Shown: positions 1 through 6,881 of the stretch, piece after piece
Position numbering within the stretch: the first letter of the stretch is position 1
How the letters are laid out: each line of letters opens with the position of its first letter
DNA from: Gemmobacter nectariphilus DSM 15620
GTDB taxonomy: Bacteria > Pseudomonadota > Alphaproteobacteria > Rhodobacterales > Rhodobacteraceae
NCBI RefSeq assembly: GCF_000429765.1
Contig: NZ_AUCM01000005.1
Location: 186,001-250,000, forward strand
DNA length: 64,000 nt
Reading direction: 5' to 3'
Translations under genes and position numbers: made by a program
The notes under the pieces: generated by a model
Told to the model about the DNA's origin: nothing
The model's database searches: none
What the model saw: only the letters and a program-made list of their open reading frames with translations

Positions 1-34
1 CAATCACATAGCCCGGCTGGTCTGAAACTGGCAT
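1..34 (-). CDS. 5' end of an unidentified protein gene, cut by the window edge
   Basis: Reading leftwards, an ATG at 34 is preceded by a GGAGAGGC ribosome-binding sequence and opens a frame MPVSDQPGYVI that runs off the left edge. Only eleven residues are visible, so no family can be named. The spacing and the purine-rich leader are the only support. It would be transcribed divergently from the tRNA gene. Confidence 0.35.
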   Translation of the reverse strand, partial: MPVSDQPGYVI

Positions 35-162
35 CCGCCTCTCCTTGCCACAAGGCCCTGTCGCGCGGCGTCACCCTAACACAGCCGCAGACACCAGTTC
101 CATGGCGCTGCGCCCCTTGCATCCTGGCCCGAAAACATCGCCAGCCGCCACCGTCGCGCCCC

Positions 163-191
163 TTGACAATCGCGCATCCATGGTTCAGAAC
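163..191 (+). promoter_or_regulatory. Possible promoter of tRNA-Ala
   Basis: A perfect TTGACA lies at 163-168. Seventeen bases later a weak -10-like CAGAAC (186-191) ends 10 bases before the tRNA. The -35 match is good and the -10 match is poor, which is common in alphaproteobacteria. Confidence 0.4.
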
Positions 192-201
192 CCGCGCGAC
201 T

Positions 202-281
<80 letters not shown>

Positions 282-763
282 CTTTCCGCAATACGTTGAA
301 AACGCTGGCGAAATTCGAGCCGCGATTTTCTGCGCCCCACGTTTTGCCCCACGCCGCGCGCTAGATGCCCTGCAACTTCACGATACCGTGCGAGACTTCG
401 CCCCCGGTCGGAAAGTCACCGGCCAGCCGCTCGCGCCCGCCAGATCGGCCAGCCACAGGGCATCGGCAGTAGCGACACCCCCGCCCGAGCGGCAAGGTGC
501 GGCAAGGCATGGTGACAGTCGCCATACCTTCGCGCCAGCGCCGGGCTGGTCGGGCAAGGTCTAACGCTGGTCGTGGCACCTTCGCGGCCCCGGTCCCCGT
601 TGCGATTCCCGCGATTCCTGCGATTTGTGCGCCTTGCGACACCCGCGACATTGCGACACTGGGCGCCGCCCCCTGCTACACCCGCGACATTGCGACACGG
701 CGCGCGGTAATGACAAAGGCCCCGCGCTGGGCAGGGCCTTGATGCCGTGAAGATGGAAGGCAG
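282..763. other. Non-coding left arm of the element, containing repeats
   Basis: No frame in this 480-base stretch has both a ribosome-binding site and a recognisable product. A 96-codon minus-strand frame (361-651) exists but starts without a Shine-Dalgarno sequence and runs through the repeat array. The right half holds the 9-bp-period array listed separately, which makes a replication origin or regulatory role possible. Confidence 0.5.
602..698 (+). repeat. Nine-bp-period repeat array and 21-bp direct repeat (iteron-like)
   Basis: From 602 the sequence reads as consecutive GCG-led units of 9, 9, 9, 7, 9, 8 and 9 bases: GCGATTCCC, GCGATTCCT, GCGATTTGT, then a short GCGCCTT, GCGACACCC, GCGACATT and GCGACACTG. 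A 21-bp block at 639-659 is then repeated exactly at 678-698, 39 bp away. The second copy is led by GCTACACCC, the unit that also forms the arrays at 4274 and 8484. Phased short repeats of this kind are typical of initiator-binding iterons; that role is inferred. Confidence 0.6.
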
Positions 764-988
764 TCAGTCGGACCAGTTCACCCCATCCAGTTCTGTCAGC
801 GCCTCGGCCAGAAGGTGCGCGGCGTGTTCCAGGTCGGCCCGGCCCAGCGCCCACGCCCCGAACATCCGGTCAGGATCCAGACTGGTTTCCGCTGCAAGGA
901 TGCGTTGCTGGACTGTGTGCAGGGCAATCCGCACGTTTTCCGCAGGCGATGCAGCGCGGGGGCGGGGCGGCGCATGTAGGGCGGTCAT
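764..988 (-). CDS. Hypothetical small protein of the integrated element (74 aa)
   Basis: This is the last gene of a leftward operon. Its ATG overlaps the stop of the preceding gene by the ATGA motif at 985-988, which fixes the start and implies translational coupling. The protein appears helical and acidic towards the C-terminus, ending LTELDGVNWSD, with no cysteine pairs, signal peptide or membrane segment. I do not recognise the family. Its position at the element's left end among small genes suggests a satellite accessory or regulatory role, but nothing in the sequence shows which. Confidence 0.65.
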   Translation of the reverse strand: MTALHAPPRPRAASPAENVRIALHTVQQRILAAETSLDPDRMFGAWALGRADLEHAAHLLAEALTELDGVNWSD

Positions 989-1209
989 GCTGCGCCCTCT
1001 TTCGTCTCTGCATCATCCCAGGGCAGTTCTTCCAGCACCCCGAACAGTTCGGCCAGCAGCTTGCAGGCGGTCACAAGCCCATCAGTGGGCAGGTAGTCCA
1101 GCCCGAACACGGCAGCGCCCCGCGCCGTGCTGTCCTGCGCCAGAACATGCGCCTGCACGATGCTGGCGGCGGCCATGACGTTGTGCCACGGGGTTTCAAG
1201 CCGGGTCAT
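985..1209 (-). CDS. Hypothetical small protein of the integrated element (74 aa)
   Basis: The frame is coupled by ATGA overlaps at both ends (1206-1209 upstream, 985-988 downstream), so it is one of three genes translated in a chain. The product is soluble and mainly helical, with an acidic C-terminus (LPWDDAETKEGAA). It shows no known motif. Three consecutive small coupled genes of unknown function are common in satellite elements. The gene call rests on the coupling and coding-like composition, not on homology. Confidence 0.65.
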   Translation of the reverse strand: MTRLETPWHNVMAAASIVQAHVLAQDSTARGAAVFGLDYLPTDGLVTACKLLAELFGVLEELPWDDAETKEGAA

Positions 1210-1712
1210 GCTTCGCCCCCATTGACCATGGCGGCGCGGGCATCGTCCAGAAGGTCACGGGCGGCGGCTAGGGCGTGTTGCGCCATACCGGCGCCCCGGA
1301 CAATCGCGGAACCCGTGGTGCGGTCGGATCGGGCAATCCCTTCACCAGCCATGAACAGCAGTTCCAGCATGTCCTGCACCTTGGCCAGTTCGTCTATGGC
1401 GTCCAGAACGCCATCCAGCGCGGCAAACCTCGCATTGCAAGCCGGGGGCAGCGCCTTGCGGGCGGCCTCGGCCTTCGCGGCATTGTGGCAGGCCATGACA
1501 AGGCCCTTGTCGTCTGCCAGCCAAAGCCAATCCAGGCTAAGGCCCTCGGCCTCGGCATAGGCCAGCAGGGCATCGGAAAAGGTCGCCTCGGCCCCTTCGC
1601 CGTCAAGGATGCGCTCGGGCGGCGTGGTGCCGGTCCATTCCGCGAAACGGGCGAGGCGCTCGGCAGCGGCGGCTTTCATCGTCGCGGATCGGTCAAAGGG
1701 AAAGGCGTTCAC
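1206..1712 (-). CDS. Hypothetical protein of the integrated element (168 aa)
   Basis: This soluble, alanine-rich protein begins MNAFPFDRSATMKAAAAERL and is predicted by eye to be largely helical. A central segment, YAEAEGLSLDWLWLADDKGLVMACH (broken here into its aromatic and histidine part), resembles a short hydrophobic core, but I recognise no family. Its start lies 34 bases downstream of the stop of the 104-aa gene at 1747, and its stop overlaps the next gene. The N-terminal RSATMKAA resembles DRAAIMKAAHVAAR in that 104-aa neighbour, which could reflect a shared short module. Confidence 0.65.
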   Translation of the reverse strand: MNAFPFDRSATMKAAAAERLARFAEWTGTTPPERILDGEGAEATFSDALLAYAEAEGLSLDWLWLADDKGLVMACHNAAKAEAARKALPPACNARFAALDGVLDAIDELAKVQDMLELLFMAGEGIARSDRTTGSAIVRGAGMAQHALAAARDLLDDARAAMVNGGEA

Positions 1713-1746
1713 GGGTCAGGCTCCTTGCTGAGAAAAGTTGAGGTTG

Positions 1747-2061
1747 TCAGGCAGCGGCGGCGTAGGTCACGCGGCGCAGATCGGCGCGCATGGCATCCAG
1801 CGCGGCCCAGTCGCGGGGTTCCAGCCGGTCCTTGCATTCCAGCAGGAAGATGGCTTCGCGGATCCGATCGGCAGCAGATTTGGGCTTGGCGGCCTTGGCC
1901 ATCGCTTCGGCCTGCGCCCGCGCCTTCGCCTCGGCCCAGACGCGGCGAAGCTGGCCCGCGAAGTTCTGGGCATAGGTGCGGCCCTTCATCATCGGATGGC
2001 CGGTCAGGCCACGGGCGGCGACGTGGGCGGCTTTCATAATCGCGGCGCGGTCATAGGTCAT
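1747..2061 (-). CDS. Hypothetical protein of the integrated element (104 aa)
   Basis: This is the first gene of the leftward four-gene operon; its start at 2061 faces the XRE regulator across an operator-rich intergenic region. The protein begins MTYDRAAIMKAAHVAARG and contains a strongly basic, alanine-rich helical centre (QLRRVWAEAKARAQAEAMAK), consistent with a nucleic-acid-binding or coiled segment. No domain is recognised. Proteins with a similar N-terminal pattern are frequent in alphaproteobacterial prophage regions, but I cannot assign a role. Confidence 0.65.
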   Translation of the reverse strand: MTYDRAAIMKAAHVAARGLTGHPMMKGRTYAQNFAGQLRRVWAEAKARAQAEAMAKAAKPKSAADRIREAIFLLECKDRLEPRDWAALDAMRADLRRVTYAAAA

Positions 2062-2073
2062 GGCGGTTGCCCC

Positions 2074-2142
2074 ATCAGTTTTGATAGGTTATCTATAACA
2101 ACCAATAGACGGCATATCAATATGCCTTCTATCTAAACTGAT
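2074..2142. promoter_or_regulatory. Divergent promoter/operator region of the element's switch
   Basis: Between the 104-aa gene (start 2061, leftward) and the XRE regulator (start 2163, rightward) lies an AT-rich stretch packed with symmetry. ATCAGTTTTGATAG (2074-2087) is repeated inverted at 2129-2142 with 13 of 14 bases matching. Between them are a 12-bp palindrome GTTATCTATAAC (2088-2099) and GGCATAT/ATATGCC arms (2111-2126). Such layouts are typical of repressor-controlled genetic switches; binding by the adjacent XRE protein is inferred. Confidence 0.65.
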
Positions 2143-2162
2143 AGATTTTCCATAGGTGGACA

Positions 2163-2405
2163 GTGAACGGCGAACAGATTCGGGCGGCACGCGCCCTTCT
2201 CGGCTGGACAGCGGCAGACTTGGCGAAGGCATCGGGGGTCAGCTACCCGACCATCCAGCGGATGGATGCCGCGAAGGGGCAAGTTTCCGGCAGGCACGAC
2301 ACAGTGGAAGCCATCCGCCGCGCCCTCGAAGCCCAGGGCGTGCAGTTCCTCGAAGGCGGTCAGGTCGCCGCAGGGCCGGGCGTGGCGCTGGGGGCGAAGG
2401 AATGA
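2163..2405 (+). CDS. XRE-family helix-turn-helix transcriptional regulator (80 aa)
   Basis: A small Cro/CI-type DNA-binding protein. The HTH spans roughly residues 5-60, with the pattern GWTAADLAKASGVSYPTIQRMD followed by the typical TVEAIRRALEAQGVQF helix. It starts with GTG at 2163, seven bases after AGGTGG, and ends in a tail of about 20 residues without an obvious dimerisation domain. The gene faces the four-gene leftward operon across the palindrome-rich region 2074-2142, so it probably represses one or both promoters and sets the integrated versus active state. Its stop overlaps the next start by ATGA. Confidence 0.87.
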   Translation: MNGEQIRAARALLGWTAADLAKASGVSYPTIQRMDAAKGQVSGRHDTVEAIRRALEAQGVQFLEGGQVAAGPGVALGAKE

Positions 2406-2650
2406 GATGGGTTCTGGTCTTAACCTTGGCCTTTGCCGCTGGGCCAGCGCGGTCTGACGGGGCCGGGTCATTCACGCTCTACAGAAACAGCGTGCTAGAT
2501 GCTGGCGCGCGGATCCATGTTGCTAGCTTCGATACGGCGCATGGGTCGGGCTACAACCGCGAAAACTGCAATCTGGTTGCCAGCTTGATGCAAGCACAGG
2601 AGGGGGTCAAAGCCCGGTTCTGGTGCGAAGCTGGCGCGTTCCGAGAGTAA
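2402..2650 (+). CDS. Small exported protein of unknown function (82 aa)
   Basis: The frame starts inside the stop of the XRE gene (ATGA, 2402-2405), so the two are co-translated. The N-terminus MRWVLVLTLAFAAGPARSDG is a convincing Sec signal peptide with cleavage likely after ARS or nearby, leaving a mature part of about 64 residues. That part holds two cysteines (NRENCNL and FWCEAG), which could form one periplasmic disulfide. I do not recognise the family. An exported protein coupled to the element's regulator is unusual and might be cargo acting on the host surface or competitors; that is speculation. Confidence 0.7.
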   Translation: MRWVLVLTLAFAAGPARSDGAGSFTLYRNSVLDAGARIHVASFDTAHGSGYNRENCNLVASLMQAQEGVKARFWCEAGAFRE

Positions 2651-2727
2651 TCAGCGCGCCCCGCCACCTAAGGGTAATCTTAGGGTTCGGCCCTATCACC
2701 CCATGACGCGTGCGAGGCGATGCGATG

Positions 2728-3015
2728 TCAAGTTTTGTGAGGTTGTCCCTGCTCTGCCCGCCAGCGTTCCCAGCGGCGGCGCTGGGCCTCGCGGATGCGT
2801 TCGCGGCCCTCGGGGGTCTTGGCCCCGGTAGACAGCCCTCCGTGAAACTTGCAGCGCCGCTTGCCCGGTTCGGACTTGCACCGGCAGGGCGTGCCCTTCC
2901 GGGTCTTGGCGCCGCAAGGCACCCGGCGGCGGGCGCGGGCGGCCTCTAGCCTCGCCCGCCGCCGGGCCACCATTGCCAAGAATGCGGCTTCCTCGGCGTC
3001 CAGCTTGGCTCGCAT
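2728..3015 (-). CDS. HGGxSTG-domain protein (95 aa)
   Basis: A strongly basic small protein. After an Arg/Ala-rich helix (residues 10-30) comes a CGAKTRKGTPC ... KRRCKFHGG cysteine/histidine segment, which probably binds zinc, and then the diagnostic HGGLSTGAKTPEGRERI motif. Proteins with this HGGxSTG signature are common in phages and integrative elements, but I know of no established function. The chosen ATG at 3015 has a GGGGAGGGGTGATAGG leader; longer upstream frames add only low-complexity sequence. It is the distal gene of the large leftward replication operon and converges with the XRE pair. Confidence 0.8.
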   Translation of the reverse strand: MRAKLDAEEAAFLAMVARRRARLEAARARRRVPCGAKTRKGTPCRCKSEPGKRRCKFHGGLSTGAKTPEGRERIREAQRRRWERWRAEQGQPHKT

Positions 3016-3116
3016 CCTATCACCCCTCCCCTTCGCGCGCGTATTGGCCAACCAAAGCCGCTCGGCCCCTCTTACCCCATGCCGCGCCTGCGCGCCCGTG
3101 AATGCGAAAACCTGTG

Positions 3117-3461
3117 TTAGCGCACATCGCGCATGAACCCCGCCGGTCCGGGCCTTGAAGGCTCCAGACTTTCGCCCACCCCCTCCCTGTCCTTGCGCCG
3201 GGCACGGGCGGCCCGCTTGCGGCACCCTGTGGAACAGAACACCGCATCGGCGCGGCGCCAGATCGGCACCGGGTCGCCGCAGCCGGGGCAGGTCCAGCCG
3301 CCCCTTTGCAGGTTCATCAGCACGGCACGGGCGCGGGCCAGCCGATGGCTCCGGTTGCCTTGGGCAAAGAAGCCGTCAGACGGCCAGACATGCGCCATGA
3401 CAATCGGGCGCCCGTCCGGGGTTTCGTCATAGTGCAGGCCGTCCGGGTCAGGTCCGGGCAT
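3117..3461 (-). CDS. Zinc-ribbon protein of the integrated element (114 aa)
   Basis: The C-terminal half has a classical four-cysteine zinc ribbon, CPGCGDPVPIWRRADAVFCSTGC, followed by a basic KRAARARRKDRE stretch, so nucleic-acid binding is likely. The ATG at 3461 is preferred because GAGGAAA lies six bases upstream; an alternative ATG at 3548 would overlap the upstream stop by ATGA and add 29 residues. The N-terminal half, with MAHVWPSDGFFAQGNRSHRL, is unrecognised. It belongs to the replication operon and may be a regulatory or DNA-processing accessory. Confidence 0.65.
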   Translation of the reverse strand: MPGPDPDGLHYDETPDGRPIVMAHVWPSDGFFAQGNRSHRLARARAVLMNLQRGGWTCPGCGDPVPIWRRADAVFCSTGCRKRAARARRKDREGVGESLEPSRPGPAGFMRDVR

Positions 3462-3544
3462 ATGATTTCCTCTTGATAAATCCGGGGCCACAGGCGGGCC
3501 AGGGTGTTGACGGGGCGGGGGTGCCGGTAACTGACTGGTCCCGG

Positions 3545-3970
3545 TCATGCGCGCCCCCGTGGCCGCCCCATCGGAAAGCCGGGCGTGGCGCAAAGCCCGG
3601 CCAGCCGTGATAGCGCCAGTTCCCGCGCGGCCTCATGGGCGGCGGCCCGGTCAGGCCCGGCGGCGGATTGCAGGGCGTAGGATGCGCGCATATCTGGATC
3701 CAGCCCCACGGCAAGCCAGGTCACGCCACCGGACAGGCAGGCGCGCTTGTGGGCGGGGAAGCCCATGGCCTCAGCTTCGGACAGCGGCACGGCCACCGGC
3801 TTTCCCTCGAAGCGCAACAGCAGAGTGAATGCACGGGTCAGGGCCTCGATAGCCCGGCCATCGGTCACGCGCACCATGGCGCCGCCTTGATAGTCATAGA
3901 CGCTGCTTGCAAGGATGGCAGCCGTCGCCTTGGCATTGGCCTTTGCGGCCCGGCGCAGGGCGCGGTTCAT
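3545..3970 (-). CDS. Hypothetical protein of the integrated element (141 aa)
   Basis: The start at 3970 overlaps the stop of the upstream gene by ATGA. The protein begins MNRALRRAAKANAKATAAIL, a very basic helix similar to those that begin many phage proteins, and continues as a soluble mixed fold with no cysteine cluster or catalytic motif that I recognise. Its place between the DUF3987 ATPase block and the zinc-ribbon gene makes a replication accessory role possible. Family unknown. Confidence 0.62.
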   Translation of the reverse strand: MNRALRRAAKANAKATAAILASSVYDYQGGAMVRVTDGRAIEALTRAFTLLLRFEGKPVAVPLSEAEAMGFPAHKRACLSGGVTWLAVGLDPDMRASYALQSAAGPDRAAAHEAARELALSRLAGLCATPGFPMGRPRGRA

Positions 3971-4389
3971 GCCGCACCCCCGGCGTGGCAATGCGGGAAG
4001 GTTCCAGCCGCCACCCATGCCCGGCAGATGCCGCAGAACAGTCGCCCATCCGGCCCGTGCCGTTCCCAAGCCGACAGGCGGCGCCATGCGTCCAAGGGCA
4101 CAACCTTGCCCGTCCAGGTCATGGGCCTGCCGGTCACGCTGCACAGGGCGCGTGGGGTATCGTCTGCGATGCCAAGGGAAGCGGCACCGTCCAGCCGTGA
4201 AGGCGCGGGCGCGCGGGGCTGGGGCGGGAACGGCAACACCTCGGCAGGCGGCGGGGTTTCAGCAGGCTGCGCCGCTACACCCGCTACACTTGCTACATTT
4301 GCCCGATTTGTAGCGGGCGTAGCGACTGTAGCAGGGGGAAGTTCGCAGTTGAGGATTTCCGCAAGAGCCGCATCAAGGTCAAATTTCAT
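3967..4389 (-). CDS. Hypothetical protein with Pro/Ala/Thr repeats and a C-terminal Cys cluster (140 aa)
   Basis: The N-terminal 15 residues are an acidic helix (MKFDLDAALAEIL). Residues 18-50 form a low-complexity linker of ATVATPAT and VASVAGVAAQP repeats encoded by the 9-bp array at 4274-4336. The C-terminal third carries scattered Cys/His residues (CSVTGRP, FCGICRAW, PHCHAG) that could bind zinc. It overlaps the DUF3987 gene by 11 bases. Because the repeated DNA also occurs outside genes and in the integrase gene, the linker may exist because of selection on the DNA rather than on the protein. Confidence 0.62.
   Translation of the reverse strand: MKFDLDAALAEILNCELPPATVATPATNRANVASVAGVAAQPAETPPPAEVLPFPPQPRAPAPSRLDGAASLGIADDTPRALCSVTGRPMTWTGKVVPLDAWRRLSAWERHGPDGRLFCGICRAWVAAGTFPHCHAGGAA
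4274..4336. repeat. Inverted 9-bp iteron-like array inside a coding sequence
   Basis: Three direct units GCTACACCC, GCTACACTT and GCTACATTT (4274-4300) are followed by the spacer GCCCGATTT (4301-4309) and three opposite-strand units GTAGCGGGC, GTAGCGACT and GTAGCAGGG (4310-4336). The whole is a 63-bp inverted repeat with strict 9-bp phasing. The same unit occurs at 8484-8510 and in the left arm. It could be an initiator-binding site or a strong hairpin. Confidence 0.7.
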
Positions 4390-5902
4390 GGCCCACCCTC
4401 ACGATGCGATAGGCTTCCCGGCGGGCCGCCCCTCGAACAACTGTGCCGTCTGGCAGCGCGACCAGATGCCCAGCCTTGACCAGCAGGCCCAGCGGCCCGG
4501 ACAGTGCCTTTCGTTCCCGCAGGGCGTTCGGGCCAAGCTGCACAATCTCGCGCGGCGTCACCTCGCCATGCGGCCAGCTTTCCACCAGCCATTGCCGCAG
4601 CCGCTCGGCCTTTGCGGTTTCTTCGGACACCGCCCCAGCTTCGGCCAGGCGCCGCGCCTCTTTCAGATAGAAGCTGGCAAGCGCGATACCCTGCCGCATG
4701 GCCTCGGGGCTGACCTCGGGCGCGTCCAGATCGGCCCACAGGGTCAACACGCCAGCGATGCGGGCGGCCTGTTCCGCGCTCTTGCTGGCATAGGCCCGAA
4801 CGTGTTCCATGGCTTCGCCAGGCGCCTGCGCCGCCTCTATGGCTGCATAGAATTGCCACAGCAGTTCCTTGGCCCCTTGCGACAGCGGCAGGCGTTCCGG
4901 GGCCAGTTCCTGCGCCGTGTCGCCGGTCGGCATCGGGGTTTCCAGAATGGCAGTCAGGCGGGCCGTGAAGGCAGAAAGCGCCATATCGCTGGCCGGATCA
5001 TGCCCGCGCCGCAGCCGGGTGCCGATGAGGCTGGGCGGTTCGGTAATCAGGAAGCGGGCAAGGAAGCCTTGGCCCGATGCCTGCGGATCGGCCAGCAACG
5101 GGCGGGCGGCAATGGGCTGGGCCATAAGGTGCATGGCCAGCCTGCGGCCCGGATAATCGCTGGCCCCGTCACCAGAGCGGATCCGGTTCACCGTGTCGCC
5201 GTTCCACAGCTGCGACAGGCCGGCGATGGTTTTCAGGCGGTTGTCGGAGTTCATGGCATGGCCCCCGATGAAGCCGCCGGCTTCGTCCGAGAACAGCCCC
5301 AGCGACGGGCGCCCGATCTGGTAGAGCTTCAACAGCCCCTCGAAGGTCGGTTCCTGCGCTGTCACACTGGGATAGAGCGGCGGGCGGGGTTCCGGGCCAA
5401 GGCCGCGCAAGTCAGCCTCGGCCCCGGCGGCCTTGGCCTTGTCGGCGCTGGCGGCCTCGGCCATCAGCCGCTTGCGCTTGCCGGTCCAGATTTCGCGGGC
5501 AACCTCATGTTCCGCGATGGCGTCCCGATAGTCGGCGCCCCTTGCCTTCTCATGGTCCCGAACGCCGCGCATCAAGAGCCGGTCGCAGGATGATTTCCGC
5601 TCGCCGCTTTCCGCGATGGTCAGGCAGAACAGGGAACATGGCGCATCGCCGCCCAGTGTCTCGACATTGGCGAAGCCCTGCACCGCCAGCGATGCCACGG
5701 CCAGCGCGGATTGCGCAGCCAGGGCGACGGGCGCCTGCGTCACATCCTGCGCGGCCTCCACCGCCGCGCGCAGCGGACCCAGCGCATCGACAGGGTAAGG
5801 CGCCCCCGGCGGGATTTCCCGCAAGAGCGGCTGCGGCCCCTCGGCCTTGTAGTCGTGAACGGTCGCGGCGTAGGCGGGGTTGATATTGGCGGGCGCGCTC
5901 AT
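4379..5902 (-). CDS. DUF3987 domain protein, probable replication ATPase/helicase-like (507 aa)
   Basis: The protein matches the DUF3987 family, which in phages and satellites accompanies Toprim primases. Near residue 95 the phrase CLTIAESGERKSSCDRL is the family's Walker A-like loop, and a later acidic turn in SLGLFSDEAGGFIGGHAM fits a Walker B region. A coiled, charged helix (HEKARGADYRDAIAEHE and following) lies between them. The C-terminal third contains a winged-helix-like segment (WLVESWPHGEVTPREIVQLG). Its start overlaps the primase stop by ATGA. Together the two genes probably supply primase and helicase functions for autonomous replication; this is inferred from family context. Confidence 0.85.
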   Translation of the reverse strand: MSAPANINPAYAATVHDYKAEGPQPLLREIPPGAPYPVDALGPLRAAVEAAQDVTQAPVALAAQSALAVASLAVQGFANVETLGGDAPCSLFCLTIAESGERKSSCDRLLMRGVRDHEKARGADYRDAIAEHEVAREIWTGKRKRLMAEAASADKAKAAGAEADLRGLGPEPRPPLYPSVTAQEPTFEGLLKLYQIGRPSLGLFSDEAGGFIGGHAMNSDNRLKTIAGLSQLWNGDTVNRIRSGDGASDYPGRRLAMHLMAQPIAARPLLADPQASGQGFLARFLITEPPSLIGTRLRRGHDPASDMALSAFTARLTAILETPMPTGDTAQELAPERLPLSQGAKELLWQFYAAIEAAQAPGEAMEHVRAYASKSAEQAARIAGVLTLWADLDAPEVSPEAMRQGIALASFYLKEARRLAEAGAVSEETAKAERLRQWLVESWPHGEVTPREIVQLGPNALRERKALSGPLGLLVKAGHLVALPDGTVVRGAARREAYRIVRVGHEI

Positions 5903-6786
5903 GGCGTGGCCCCTTTCATGGATTGCAGAACGTCGTTCCAGTCTCGCCCCTCTGGGGCGGGGAACATCGTGACAGCCCAGCCCAGCGCGGCGGCGCGCTC
6001 GGCCAGCTTGTGCCCGGCGGCGTGGCCGGGGGCGTCACCATCGGTTGCGATAATCAGCGTGCCGGGGGCAGCGGGCAGGCGCAGGCCGGTCAGGCCAGAG
6101 GTGGACAGAGCGGCCCACACGGCCACAGAGCCGATCAGCGGGCCGCACAGCAAGCTAAGGGCGGTCTCTATGCCCTCGGCCACCGCAAGGGCGTCCTGCC
6201 CGCCAGCAAGCCGCACAGCGCCGCCAGCGCAGGCGCCCAGCATTGCCTTGGCCGGTTCCACCTCGGCCTTGCCGCTGCCATCGCCGCGCAGCCAGGTGCG
6301 ATGCACGGCCAGCCGCTCGCCCCCGTCTATCCGCGCCACCATCGCAGGCAGGCGCCGGGCGGTCGGCCCGTGCCAGCAGTCGGGGTGAAAGCGCAGGGTG
6401 TCCGGCAAGGCGCAGGTGATGGCGCGGCGGCGCAGATAGGTTTCCGCGATGGTGCCACCGATCGGTTGCGCCTCGGCCCAGATGGTGCGGGCCTGCGCTT
6501 CCCGCTTGTCGGCTTCGCGGCGCTGGGCGGCCTCATGGCGGGCCAGTTCCGCCGGATCGGTCTGCGGCACCGTGCCCCGGCCCTCGATGATGCCAAGGCC
6601 GCGCAGGGCGTCCAGCACCGCCGCGAAGGTGCAGCCGGTCTTGCAATGGGCCAACAGCCGCCCGCCAGGTCCATCGGACAGAGACAGGCTGGGGTTGCGG
6701 TCGCCATGGGCGGGGCAGCGGGCCAGCCCATAGCGGCCATGCCAGCGGCCTTGCAGGGCTGCCGTGATGCGCTGGGCTTCGGTCAC
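5899..6786 (-). CDS. Zinc-finger/Toprim DNA primase of the P4-satellite type (295 aa)
   Basis: The N-terminal zinc finger reads RCPAHGDRNPSLSL ... HCKTGC (residues 23-53), the usual CHC2-like primase module. The C-terminal half is a Toprim domain, with glutamate in LAVAEGIETALS and aspartates in IIATDGDAPG. The length is short because the helicase part is on the separate DUF3987 gene. Translation starts at GTG (6786), which overlaps the stop of a 32-codon gene. The protein would make RNA primers for replication of the excised element. Confidence 0.88.
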   Translation of the reverse strand: MTEAQRITAALQGRWHGRYGLARCPAHGDRNPSLSLSDGPGGRLLAHCKTGCTFAAVLDALRGLGIIEGRGTVPQTDPAELARHEAAQRREADKREAQARTIWAEAQPIGGTIAETYLRRRAITCALPDTLRFHPDCWHGPTARRLPAMVARIDGGERLAVHRTWLRGDGSGKAEVEPAKAMLGACAGGAVRLAGGQDALAVAEGIETALSLLCGPLIGSVAVWAALSTSGLTGLRLPAAPGTLIIATDGDAPGHAAGHKLAERAAALGWAVTMFPAPEGRDWNDVLQSMKGATP

Positions 6787-6881
6787 GATGCGGCCCCCCA
6801 GATCAGGACGGCCAGCGCATGGGCCTGCGCCTCTGACAGCCCGTGCAGGCGGCGCAGGTAGAGCATTTGCAGGCGGGTCAT
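6783..6881 (-). CDS. Very small coupled ORF (32 aa)
   Basis: The frame encodes MTRLQMLYLRRLHGLSEAQA plus twelve residues ending in WGAAS. Its ATG overlaps the stop of the PC4-like gene (6878-6881) and its stop overlaps the GTG of the primase gene (6783-6786). Both junctions are coupling overlaps, so it is very likely translated even if its product only relays ribosomes to the primase. The helical, amphipathic sequence resembles no family I know. Confidence 0.6.
   Translation of the reverse strand: MTRLQMLYLRRLHGLSEAQAHALAVLIWGAAS

Noticed and set aside
361-651. 96-codon minus-strand frame at the element's left end
   Set aside because: No ribosome-binding site, no recognisable product, and its N-terminal third is the 9-bp repeat array. 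A frameshifted relic is possible but cannot be shown.
602-698. Possible CRISPR array
   Set aside because: The units are 7-9 bp and contiguous, without the 25-40 bp repeats and unique spacers of CRISPR; no cas genes are present.
3635-5593. 652-codon plus-strand frame
   Set aside because: It is the shadow of the minus-strand DUF3987 and neighbouring genes in a high-GC region; its translation is low-complexity Arg/Gly/Gln sequence.
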